Positions 10,735 to 22,000 of a DNA stretch of 64,000 bases are shown here, one piece after another; position 1 is the first letter of the stretch, and each line of letters starts with the position of its first letter. Position numbers and translations under genes: made by a program. The DNA lies in the NCBI GenBank assembly GCA_023055355.1, contig JALJCS010000007.1, positions 2,088,001-2,152,000 of the forward strand. Reading direction: 5' to 3'. The notes below the pieces were generated by a model. That model was not told where the DNA came from. It worked only from the letters and a program-made list of their open reading frames with translations, and did not search any database. The stretch comes from Agelaius tricolor. Its lineage: Eukaryota > Chordata > Aves > Passeriformes > Icteridae.

Positions 10735-12345
10735 TTTTTAATAAGATGGGATATTGGGAAGGAATTCCTGGCTGGGAGGGTGCCCAGAGAATCTGGGGAT
10801 CCCTGGAAGTGTCCAAGGGCTTTGGGATGGCCTTTGGAGCACCCTGGGATAGGGGAAGGTGTCACAGAGAATCTGGGGATCCCTGGAAGTGTCCAAGGGC
10901 TTTGGGATGGCCTTTGGAGCACCCTGGGATTGTGGAAGGTGTCACAGGGAATCTGGGGATGCCTGGAAGTGTCCAAGGGCTTTGGGATGGCCTTTGGAGC
11001 ACCCTGGGATTGTGGAAGGTGTCACAGGGAATCTGGGGATCCCTGGAAGTGTCCAAGGGATTTGGGATGGCCTTTGGAGCACCCTGGGATAGGGGAAGGT
11101 GTCACAGAGAATCTGGGGATGCCTGGAAGTGTCCAAGGGGATTTGGGATGGCCTTTGGAGCTCCCTGGGATTGTGGAAGGTGTCACAGGGAATCTGGGGA
11201 TCCCTGGAAGTGTCCAAGGGGATTTGGGATGGCCTTTGGAGCACCCTGGGACTGTGGAAGGTGTCACAGGGAATCTGGGGATCCCTGGAAGTGTCCAAGG
11301 GGCTTTGGGATGGCCTTTGGAGCACCCTGGGACTGTGGAAGGTGTCACAGAGAATCTGGGGATCCCTGGAAGTGTCCAAGGGGCTTTGGGATGGCCTTTG
11401 GAGCACCCTGGGATTGTGGAAGGTGTCACAGAGAATCTGGGGATGCCTGGAAGTGTCCAAGGGCTTTGGGATGGCCTTTGGAGCACCCTGGGATTGTGGA
11501 AGGTGTCACAGAGAATCTGGGGATCCCTGGAAGTGTCCAAGGGGCTTTGGGATGGCCTTTGGAGCACCCTGGGACTGTGGAAGGTGTCACAGAGAATCTG
11601 GGGATGCCTGGAAGTGTCCAGGGGGCTTTGGGATGGCCTTTGGAGCACCCTGGGATAGGGGAAGGTGTCACAGAGAATCTGGGGATCCCTGGAAGTGTCC
11701 AAGGGCTTTGGGATGGCCTTTGGAGCTCCCTGGGATTGTGGAAGGTGTCACAGGGAATCTGGGGATGCCTGGAAGTGTCCAAGGGGATTTGGGATGGCCT
11801 TTGGAGCACCCTGGGATTGTGGAAGGTGTCACAGGGAATCTGGGGATGCCTGGAAGTGTCCAAGGGGATTTGGGATGGCCTTTGGAGCACCCTGGGACTG
11901 TGGAAGGTGTCACAGAGAATCTGGGGATGCCTGGAAGTGTCCAGGGGGCTTTGGGATGGCCTTTGGAGCACCCTGGGACTGTGGAAGGTGTCACAGGGAA
12001 TCTGGGGATGCCTGGAAGTGTCCAAGGGCTTTGGGATGGCCTTTGGAGCACCCTGGGACTGTGGAAGGTGTCACAGGGAATCTGGGGATCCCTGGAAGTG
12101 TCCAAGGGCTTTGGGATGGCCTTTGGAGCACCCTGGGATAGGGGAGGGTGCCCAGAGAATCTGGGGATGCCTGGAAGTGTCCAAGGGGATTTGGGATGGC
12201 CTTTGGAGCACCCTGGGACTGTGGAAGGTGTCACAGGGAATCTGGGGATGCCTGGAAGTGTCCAAGGGGATTTGGGATGGCCTTTGGAGCACCCTGGGAT
12301 AGGGGAAGGTGTCACTGCCCAGCCCTGGATGATCTTTGAGTTCCC
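10735..12345 (+). mobile_element. CR1 LINE 3' end with an internally amplified segment
   Basis: The left flank (gatgggatattgggaaggaa, then ttcctggctgggagggtg) and right flank (gcccagccctggatgatctt) are in CR1 order. Between them the CR1 segment from 'ctggaagtgtccaagg' to 'gggaaggtgtcac' is repeated 19 times (next entry). The usual endpoint repeat is degraded. Confidence 0.8.
10789..12312 (+). repeat. 80-bp satellite derived from CR1, 19 copies
   Basis: gaatctggggat occurs 19 times from 10789 to 12240, at 79-82 bp spacing. Unit landmarks are ctggaagtgtccaagg, gggatggcctttggagcacc and a variable ggga(t/c)tgtgg or ggataggg before aaggtgtcac. Variants (one extra G after ccaagg; cagagaa against cagggaa; gatgcc against gatccc) are scattered in blocks, as expected of stepwise unit duplication. 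Since 80 is not a multiple of 3 and stops are absent, all + frames stay open for hundreds of codons. These are not genes. Confidence 0.95.
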
Positions 12346-12830
12346 TTGCAAATCATTCCTGATTCTAAATATTCAGTTTATCATTCAATATCATTATCCC
12401 TGAGGTTTGGGGAAGGATTCCTTCAAATCCTTTGGAAATGTTGGAGCCAAAGCTGAGATGCCATTATTGCTGTGCTGGAGCTGATGCTCTGTGGAATAAA
12501 CAATGAATATTTCCATTTTCTGCCTGGTTGATATTTAAATATTGGAATGTTAAGATGGTATTTGTTGAGTCTGAGCACTGAGAGGGAAAATATTTACTGT
12601 TAAATCCAAAATACAAAACACTCTCAGAATTTTGAGCCTGTAAATGAAAACTTAGAATTAAACACAAGATTTAATCTGAAACCTTGGAAAAGGCTTCCAA
12701 AGTTAGGTGCTAAAAGTGAAAATGTAAATTTATAATTTAGAACAAAAACACGTTAAACTAAGTAAAAAAAAGTTGAGAATTTTAAAGTTCAAAATATAGA
12801 AAAAATAACTACAAAAGTGGACAAAGAATT
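12346..12830. other. No gene seen
   Basis: No exon, RNA gene or known element recognised. AT-rich, with short open frames only. Probably 5' intron of DOP1B. Confidence 0.5.
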
Positions 12831-13024
12831 TAAAATACAATACTATGAATTTATGTGTTATAATTATTATTATAATTATAACACATAAATATATGTTATA
12901 ATTATATAATTAACTAAGACACTGTGTAAATATTATATATATAATTATATATATAATTATATATATAATATATTATATACATATAATATATTTTTATATA
13001 ATATATTATATATATATAATAAAT

Positions 13025-13055
<31 letters not shown>

Positions 13056-13085
13056 ATATAATTATATAATTAACTAAGACACTGT
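12830..13085. repeat. AT-rich palindromic tract
   Basis: TA-rich DNA with near-perfect palindromes such as tataattattattataatta. The phrase attaactaagacactgt occurs on both sides (about 12908 and 13070) and bounds a ~150-bp block of TATA repeats. Confidence 0.8.
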
Positions 13086-13530
13086 AGTATAAGTCCATAA
13101 AGCAAAATATTTCAAAATTAGGTCAAAAACATAAATATCCTTATTAACAGTGTTTTATCAGTCAATAACTCCTTAAACAGTCTTGTAACTAAAAGTCTTG
13201 TAACCTTCTAAATCATACTGTAACAATGTAAACCAAACTCACCCTTCCTGCTTAGGTAAAAAATAAAAATACCAAAAACACATCATCAACAACTATTTTA
13301 AAATCTCATCTCAAATTCCTTCCAAAACTCCCCACAAATCAATGATCACCATTTACCCTGGCCTGCTTTTTTTTGTAATTATCTCCTTTTATATCTCTAA
13401 ATATGCAGAGAGGGTGTGGGCAAATACAAGCCAAGCCATATAAATAGAAAGTTTCAAAGTCCAGCTTTCCAGAAATCTTCACAGTTCTTACAACTCTTAA
13501 GGATTTTAAGGTTGAAATAATATTCTCCAT
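13086..13530. other. No gene seen; G-poor stretch
   Basis: The + strand from about 13200 to 13350 has few G residues (for example ccttccaaaactccccacaa), like other G-poor repeat pieces in the window. No exon seen. Confidence 0.4.
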
Positions 13531-13572
13531 GAGAAGAATATATATCTATATATATCTATATCTGTATATATA

Positions 13573-13620
<48 letters not shown>

Positions 13621-13745
13621 AAATATACCACATGAGGAAAAGCTCCAAATATAAATATATAAATATATAAATATATAAATATATAAATATATAAATATAC
13701 AAATATACAGATATACAGATATACAAATATACAAATATAAAAGGT
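13531..13745. repeat. Compound microsatellite (TATATC, TG, TA, ATATAAAT)
   Basis: Adjacent runs: tatatatctata, a (TG)n run near 13572-13590, (TA)n to about 13618, then a 10-bp unit atataaatat repeated at about 13658-13735 with changes to atacagatat and atacaaatat. Confidence 0.9.
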
Positions 13746-14104
13746 ATAAAAAAAGTAACTCCACAACAATGTGAAATAATGGTTTGATTTTGGATTCTGG
13801 CTTTTATCATCCATGAAAGCAGCTGTGCCTGCAGAGGAGGAGGGAATGAGGTGGCTCTGAGGGACATCTGTGTGTCTGCCAGGAGGGGCTGACTTCTCTT
13901 GTTTGCTGTTGTTATAAACTCTCACCCTTTTTTTGTTCTTGGGTAAATTTCCTGCCAGCTGCTCTCTCTAAAAGGGATTTATCTCCTCCCTTTCCTGCTG
14001 GGGAGTGCTCAGGGTAAAGTCACCTGCTGTAGGTTCAGTCCAGACAAGGTTGTTCCACTTTCTGCCGCTTTTCCAGAACACAACCACCTCAAGTTGAAAA
14101 GAAT
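13746..14104. other. No gene seen
   Basis: Mixed-composition intronic-type DNA with no recognisable exon, RNA gene or element. Confidence 0.4.
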
Positions 14105-15190
14105 TCCATAGGATAAAACCAGGATTTCATTTTGGGAAGAGACAAGAATTTGCCTGATCCTGAAAATATCCCAAATGTCCACAGGCTCTGGAACATCTGT
14201 GCTGGTTTTCAGCTCATTTTTCTGCCTCTGTCGAGGTCAGGGTTGGAGGCACTCCAGACCACAGTTCATGTTCAGGCTCAAATGTTTGTTATTTCTTATT
14301 TATGTCACAGTCTCACTGCAGTGATTGTGCAGCTTTCATTAGCAAGGCAAAAAATGCCTCACTGTCTCTCTCTCCAAGGCCTTTGAAGGATAAACTGTCC
14401 AATTAACAAATGACACCTCAATTATTTTCACTTTTAACCCAATACCCAACCACCCATGCCCACAATGGGGACTTTTTTATCCAATGACACAAAACCACCC
14501 AAACCCATGGAGGAGAAGGAGAAGGAGGGGAAGAAGGAGGAGAAGAAGGTGGAGAAGAAGGAGAAGGAGCAGCCTCCACCCTAAACCCTCCATCTTGCTT
14601 TCTCTCTATTCCTGTATTCTAAACCCTTAAACTCTGAGTTTCCCACCCTGTGATATCACACACTTCTATTCAAACTCCACCCCCACAATCCCAGTTCTGC
14701 CATTCCATTCTGGAAGCTTCTCCAGGCCCTCAGGTCAGTGCAGTGTTCTCTGGGGGTCAGAGCCTGGCAGCACAGAAAGTCCCAAATTCTCAGCACCCCA
14801 ACTCCAACACATCTGTTTATGTTTGCCCATGGAGCAAAGCCTGCAGTGCCCTTGACTTGCAAATTCTCTTTTTGATTGTCTGTGACTTGAAGAGAAAACT
14901 GATTGATTTCCCTGCTGAAATGCTCTGGTGGCTCAAGAAAAGGAGTTCCCTTTCCCAAGAAGGGAGGCACAGTTTTTTCTAAAATTTTTCTAAATTTTTT
15001 CTAATTTTTTTTCAAATCTTCTTGAATTATTTCCTGTCCTAAACATCTTTTACTTGCACATGAATGCAGTGAGTGATCCAGCTCAGTGAATGCAGCCCCA
15101 GAGAATCCCAGAGCAGAGGCTTTTGTCCCATTTCATCATCTCTGCTTTGGTTCAAAGGTTTTTATTTTTGTTTCAGATATTGTTTATTGG
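14105..15190 (+). repeat. Family A interspersed repeat, copy 1
   Basis: About 1.1 kb shared almost base for base, in inverted orientation, with 49890-51115, and in part in direct orientation with 36590-37200. Landmarks are ctctctccaaggcctttgaa, aatgacacctcaattatttt, a GA-rich tract, ctccatcttgctttctctct and ttttgtcccatttcatcatc. It has no intact open frame and no target duplication I can see. It is probably a long LTR or part of a retroelement; I cannot name the family. Confidence 0.8.
14512..14577. repeat. GGA/GAA purine tract
   Basis: Uninterrupted purine-rich run of gga, gaa and gag triplets inside family A. The same place is shorter in the 36.95-kb copy and differs in the 50.8-kb copy, so it varies in length between copies. 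Confidence 0.85.
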
Positions 15191-15229
15191 AAAAAATTAT
15201 TGGAAAAAAATTATTAAATAATTATTTAT

Positions 15230-15420
15230 TGGCAAAATTTGTTCCCTGTGAGGGAGGGGAGGCCCTGGCCCAGGTTTTGCAGGGAAGCTGTGAGCTCCTC
15301 ATCCCTGGAAGTGTCCAAGGCCAGGTTGACCAGGCCTTGGAGCAGCCTGGCACAGAGGAAGGTGCTGGAACAAGGGGATCTTTAAGGTCCCTTCCAAGCC
15401 CTTCCATGATTCCATCCATG
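15230..15420 (+). mobile_element. CR1 LINE 3'-end fragment
   Basis: CR1 order is clear: ccctgtgagggaggggaggc, ctggaagtgtccaaggccag, ttggagcagcctgg, then tctttaaggtcccttccaag and ccatgattccatcc. Confidence 0.85.
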
Positions 15421-15689
15421 AAGGGAGAATTTATGAGGAAAGAGAAATATTGAATTCTTTCTTTATTCCCTAAAAGCTGAGATGCTCTTCTTGTCCCTTC
15501 CCTTTTCCCTGGAGATGGGACAATCTGGGATAATGGCATACCCTGGCCCAATCCTGTTTCTTGACTTCCCTCCTCTGAGCAGACTCACTCCAGGCTTTTC
15601 CAAATTTCCCATGGCTGATCCCAAATGAAAACTCAGCTACAGAGTTCTGCTGTGACAAAATGCAGTCAGGACTTCAAACTCTTCCAATA

Positions 15690-15911
15690 TTCTCCTCAAG
15701 CTTCAATAAACAGCCAGTAGATATTTTATATTTCATTTTATAACTCCTTTTCCTCTCCTTTCTCCTCAAGCTTTACTAAACAGCCAGTAGATATCTTATA
15801 TTTCACTTTATAACTCTTCTCCTCTCCTTTCTCCTCAGCCTTTAATAAACAGCCATTAGATATTTTATATTTCTCATTATAACTATTTCTTTTCCTCTCC
15901 TTTCTCCCCAG
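15690..15911 (+). repeat. ~70-bp tandem repeat ending at a DOP1B splice acceptor
   Basis: Three units and a fourth partial one: ctcctcaag at 15692-15700 and 15762-15770, ctcctcag at 15831-15838, and ctccccag at 15904-15911. Spacings of the AGs are 70, 68 and 73 bp. Each unit also carries ataaacagccagtagatatt (or a close variant) and a pyrimidine tract. The last AG (15910-15911) is the acceptor of the first coding exon in the window, so three acceptor-like copies lie just upstream. Confidence 0.9.
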
Positions 15912-16093
15912 GCTCTGCAGAGTAACCTGAAATATTCCCTGCTGCCCAGAAGATTGATCATCAGTAAAAGATTGTCCCAGTGCTTGCACCCAGCCCTGCC
16001 CAGTGGGGTGCACTTAAAGGCTTTAGAAACCTATGAAATAATCTTTAAAATCATTGGCACCAAATGGCTTGCCAAGGATTTATTCTTGTACAG
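15912..16093 (+). CDS. DOP1B: DOP1B coding exon w1
   Basis: Starts phase 0 with [14 protein letters not shown] and ends within the codon after KDLFLY (ag|gt). Window residues 1-60, about residues 47-107 of the full protein. Part of the Dopey N-terminal domain. The preceding exon was not found. Confidence 0.92.
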
Positions 16094-19000
16094 GTAATTT
16101 GAATTTTTTTTTTCTAAAGCCACCAAAGGGCTCACTAAGAATCCTTTTTGTACATGTCATTTTAATTTTTTCCCTAAGGCATAACCATCTCAATCTATTT
16201 AAATTAACTCTCATTTTGTCTTTTTTTGTTTTGTTTTGTTTTTTTTTAACTCAAGCTCTGGTTTGTTCCCTCTGCTGGCAAATGCAGCAATGTCAGTGAG
16301 ACCTGTTCTCCTTGGCTTGTATGAGAAATATTTCCTCCCTCTCCAAAAATCCCTCCTGCCTGGTCTCCAGGCCTTTGTCATTGGGCTGCTGCCTGGCTTG
16401 GAAGAAGGATCAGAAATTTATGACAGGTAATATGAATTATTCCATAGTCATTGAAGCAATATCCAGTGTTCTGATTTTCTAGGGAATTCTCAGGAAATTT
16501 CTGTCAGATTTCTATAAATAAAAGAGCTTCTAAAGGGGGATGAATGGTGGGACCTGGAAAAATGCTGAAATAAAAAAACCCTTTCCTCTCTATTTTCATC
16601 CCAGGAGGAGAAGACAAGAGGAAAAGGAGGGTTAAAAAAAGAGAAGAGGAAAAGGAGGGTTAAAAATAGAAATGCTGAAAGAAAAGAATAAAAAATTTCT
16701 TAAAGCTCCTCTGACTCCTAAATAATTCACCTGACTCCCCAAACCACTGCTCTGGAGATAAATTCTATTTGAATTCTGTAACATAAGAGAGCAGCTGAAT
16801 TCTTTCCAATATTTCTGTATAATCTGGCAAAAATATGGAGCAGGGAATTAAAGGGAATTGCAAATGAACTTCCAAGATCTGACCTCTGGTTTTACACTTT
16901 TTTCCCTATTTTTGATGGCATCATTTTTCTCTTTGCCTTGAAGAAATAGGACCTGACATAAATTTCATAAATCTTGGGAAACATTCATTTAAATGTTAAA
17001 ATTAATTTAATTGGGGTTTTTTTGAAATACCAATTTACATGAGGGAGTTTTTCTTTTGTTTCCTCATTGCAATGATTCTGTGGTAAAAATGTCTTGTCAG
17101 AAGCTGTGTCAGGTTAATTTTCAATTCTTTTTCAACTCTCTGCTGAGTGTTTTGAGAACCTTCAATATTGAGGACTAAAATTAATCAGATGAACTTCCAA
17201 TGTCTGACCTCTGGTTTTACACCTTTTTCCCTATTTTTGATGGCATCATTTTCCTCTTTGAGCAAACAGGATCTGACATAAATTTCATAAATCTTGGGAA
17301 ATATTCATGTTAAAATTAATTTAATTGGGTTCTTTTTTTTAAATACCAATTTACATGAGAGACTTTTCCTTTAGTTTATTCATTGCAATGATTCTGTGGT
17401 AAAAATGTCTTGTCAGAAGCTGTGTCAGGTTAATTTTCAATTCTTTTCCAACTCTCTACTGAGTGTTCTGATAACCTTCAATATTGAGGACTAAAATTAA
17501 TCAGATGAACTTCCAAGATGAACTTCCAATGTCTTACCTCTGGTTTTACCCCTTTTTCCCTATTTTTGATGGCATTGTTTTCCTCTTTGAGCAAACAGGA
17601 TCTGACATAAATTTCATAAATCTTGGGAAATATTCATGTTAAAATTAATTTAATTGGTTTTTTTTTGAAATACCAATTTACATGAGGGACTTTTCCTTTT
17701 GTTTCCTCATTGCAATGATTCTGTGGTAAAAATGTCTTGTCAGAAGCTGTGTCAGGTTAATTTTCAATTCTTTTTCATGAGAGGCTCTCTGCTGAGTGTT
17801 CTGAGAACCTTCAATATTGAGGACTAAAATTAATCAGATGAACTTCCAATGTCTGACCTCTGGTTTTACACCTTTTTCCCTATTTTTGATGGCATCGTTT
17901 TCCTCTTTGAGCAAACAGGATCTGACTACATTTTATCAATCTTGGGAAATATTTATGTTAAAATTAATTTAATTGGGTTTTTTTTTGAAATACCAATTTA
18001 CATGAGGGACTTTTTGTTTATTCATTGCAATGATTCTGTGGTAAGAGTGTCTTGTCAGAAGCTGTGTCAGGTTAATTTTCAATTCTTTTTCATGAGAGGC
18101 TCTCTGCTGAGTGTTCTGAGAACCTTCAGTATTGAGGACTAAAATGAATCAGATGAACTTCCAATGTCTGACCTCTGGTTTTACCCCTTTTTCCCTATTT
18201 TTGATGGCATCATTTTCCTCTTTGAACAAACAGGATCTGACATACTTTTCATAAATCTTGGGAAATATTCATGTTAAAATTAATTTAATTGGGTTTTTTT
18301 TATAAAATACCAATTTACATGAGGGACTTTTCCTTTTGTTTGCTCATTGCAATGATTCTGTGGTAAAAATGTCTTGTCAGAAGCTGTGTCAGGTTAATTT
18401 TCAATTCTTTTCCAACTCTCTACTGAGTGTTCTGAGAACCTTCAATATTGAGGACTAAAATTAATCAGATGAACTTCCAAGATGAACTTCCAATGTCTTA
18501 CCTCTGGTTTTACACCTTTTTCCCTATTTTTGATGGCATTGTTTTCCTCTTTGAGCAAACAGGATCTGACATACTTTTCATAAATCTTGGGAAATATTTA
18601 TGTTAAAATAATTTAATTGGGTTTTTTTTGTAAAATACCAATTTACATGAGGGACTTTTCCTTTTGTTTGCTCATTGCAATGATTCTGTGGTAAGAATAT
18701 CCTGTCAGAAGCTGTGTCAGGTTAATTTTCAATTCTTTTTCATGAGAGGCTCTCTGCTGAGTGTTCTGAGAACCTTCAATATTGGGGACTAAAATTAATC
18801 AGATGAACTTCCAATGTCTGACCTCTGGTTTTACACCTTTTTCCCTATTTTTGATGGCATCATTTTCCTCTTTGAGCAAACAGGATCTGACATACTTTTC
18901 ATAAATCTTGGGAAATATTCATGTTAAAATTAATTTAATTGGGTTGTTTTTTTTAAATACCAATTTACATGAGAGACTTTTCCTTTAGTTTATTCATTGC

Positions 19001-22000
19001 AATGATTCTGTGGTAAAAATGTCTTGTCAGAAGCTGTGTCAGGTTAATTTTCAATTCTTTTCCAACTCTCTACTGAGTGTTCTGATAACCTTCAATATTG
19101 AGGACTAAAATTAATCAGATGAACTTCCAAGATGAACTTCCAATGTCTTACCTCTGGTTTTACCCCTTTTTCCCTATTTTTGATGGCATTGTTTTCCTCT
19201 TTGAGCAAACAGGATCTGACATAAATTTCATAAATCTTGGGAAATATTCATGTTAAAATTAATTTAATTGGTTTTTTTTTGAAATACCAATTTACATGAG
19301 GGACTTTTCCTTTTGTTTCCTCATTGCAATGATTCTGTGGTAAAAATGTCTTGTCAGAAGCTGTGTCAGGTTAATTTTCAATTCTTTTTCATGAGAGGCT
19401 CTCTGCTGAGTGTTCTGAGAACCTTCAATATTGAGGACTAAAATGAATCAGATGAACTTCCAAGATCTGGCCTCTGGTTTTACACCTTTTTCCCTATTTT
19501 TGATGGCATTGTTTTCCTCTTTGCCTTGAAGAAATAGGATCTGACACACATTTCATAAATCTTGGGAAATATTTATGTTAAAATTAATTTAATTTTTTTT
19601 TTTTGTAAAATACGAATTTAAATGAGGGACTTTTGTTTGCTCATTGCAATGATTCTGTGGTAAGAATATCCTGTCAGAAGCTGTGTCAGGTTAATTTTCA
19701 ATTCTTTTTCATGAGAAGCTCTCTGCTGAGTGTTCTGAGAACCTTCAGTATTGAGGACTAAAATGAATCAGATGAACTTCCAATGTCTGACCTCTGGTTT
19801 TACACCTTTTTCCCTATTTTTGATGGCATCATTTTCCCTCTTTGAACAAACAGGATCTGACACACTTTTCATAAATCTTGGGAAATATTCATGTTAAAAT
19901 TAATTTAATTGGGGTTTTTTTGAAATACCAATTTACATGAGGGACTTTTCCTTTTTTTTATTCATTGCAATGATTCTGTGGTAAAAATGTCATGTCAGAA
20001 GCTGTGTCAGGTTAATTTTCAATTCTTTTTCATGAGAGGCTCTCTGCTGAGTGTTCTGAGAACCTTCAGTATTGAGGACTAAAATGAATCAGATGAACTT
20101 CCAATGTCTGATCTCTGGTTTTACACCTTTTTCCCTATTTTTGATGGCATCATTTTCCTCTTTGCCTTGAAGAAATAGGATCTGACACACATTTCATAAA
20201 TCTTGGGAAATATTTATGTTAAAATTAATTTAATTTTTTTTTTTTTGTAAAATACCAATTTACATGAGGGACTTTTGTTTGCTCATTGCAATGATTCTGT
20301 GGTAAGAATATCCTGTCAGAAGCTGTGTCAGGTTAATTTTCAATTCTTTTTCATGAGAGGCTCTCTGCTGAGTGTTCTGAGAACCTTCAATATTGAGCAC
20401 TAAAATTTATCAGATGAATTTCCAAGATCTGACCTCTGGTTTTACACCTTTTTCCCTATTTTTGATGGCATCATTTTCCTCTTTGAACAAACAGGATCTG
20501 ACATACTTTTCATAAATCTTGGGAAATATTCATGTTAAAATCAATTTAATTAGGATTTTTTTTTGAAATACCAATTTACATGAGGGACTTTTCCTTTTTT
20601 TTATTCATTGCAATGATTCTGTGGTAAGAATGTCTTGTCAGAAGCTGTGTCAGGTTAATTTTCAATTCTTTTTCATGAGAGACTCTCTGCTGAGTGTTCT
20701 GAGAACCTTCAGTATTGAGGACTAAAATTTATCAGATGAACTTCCAATGTCTGACCTCTGGTTTTACCCCTTTTTCCCTATTTTTGGTGGCATCATTTTC
20801 CTCTTTGAACAAACAGGATCTAACATACTTTTCATAAATCTTGGGAAATATTCATGTTAAAATTAATTTAATTGGGGTTTTTTTGAAATACCAATTTACA
20901 TGAGGGACTTTTCCTTTTGTTTCCTCATTGCAATGATTCTGTGGTAAGAATATCCTGTCAGAAGCTGTGTCAGGTTAATTTTCAATTCTTTTTCATGTGA
21001 GGCTCTCTGCTGAGTGTTTTGAGAACCTTCAATATTGAGGACTAAAATGAATCAGATGAACTTCCAAGATCTGACCTCTGGTTTTACCCCTTTTTCCCTA
21101 TTTTTGATGGCATCGTTTTCCTCTTTGCCTTGAAGAAATAGGATCTGACACACATTTCATAAATTATGGGAAATATTTATGTTAAAATTAATTTAATTTT
21201 TTTTTTTTGTAAAATACCAATTTACATGAGGGACTTTTGTTTCCTCATTGCAATGATTCTGTGGTAAGAATATCCTGTCAGAAGCTGTGTCAGGTTAATT
21301 TTCAATTCTTTTTCATGAGAGGCTCTCTGCTGAGTGTTTTGAGAACCTTCAGTATTGAGGACTAAGATTAATCCATCTCCTGCTGTTCCTGAAAGTGATC
21401 GAAGTGCTGAGGTTGTGCTTCAGCCCAGACCCATTCCCAGCTCCAGATTTCCCTGAGTTTGTGCACTCACACAGAAAATGGGAGAGGAAAGCTGCTTTGA
21501 GGGATTTCTTTTATAAATAAATGGAAAAAACCCCATCACACTGGGAGGCGTTTCCTCTTCTGAGCTGGGATTTTCCTCTTTTCTCAACCTTGCATTCCTC
21601 ATGTGAGGTTTTAATTCCTCCTTTATGGTAAAACACCAAAGTGTTCCAGAGCAGGGACTGTGCTGCAGCCCCAGGATTTTCAGTGGGATGCTCTGGAATT
21701 GATTTCAGGGTGTCCTGTGTGCAATTTGTTGTTTTATCTCATGGAATCCTGGACTGGTTTGGCTGGGAAGGGACCTTAAAGCTCACCCAGTGCCACCCCT
21801 GCCATGGCAGGGACACCTCCCACTGTCCCAGGCTGCTCCAGGTCCTGTCCAGCCTGGCCTTGGGCACTGCCAGGGATCCAGGGGACTTCACATCTCTTGT
21901 TTTTCTTCATCCAGTGCCTTAAAAATTGACCCTGATGGTTTGAAAGTAGGAATTTTTAGGGTAACCTCCAGCTCCCAGACTGATAAAATTGCCTTTTAGA

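Noticed and set aside
9766..12312. Regular direct repeats resembling a CRISPR array
   Set aside because: Units are head-to-tail without unique spacers, in a vertebrate genome. They are minisatellite and satellite.
10728..12403. Very long open frames (335, 524 and 434 aa on +, up to 227 aa on -) that look like a repeat protein
   Set aside because: They all translate the same 80-bp CR1-derived satellite in different frames. A unit of 80 bp lacking stops keeps every frame open. No splice or start context was found.
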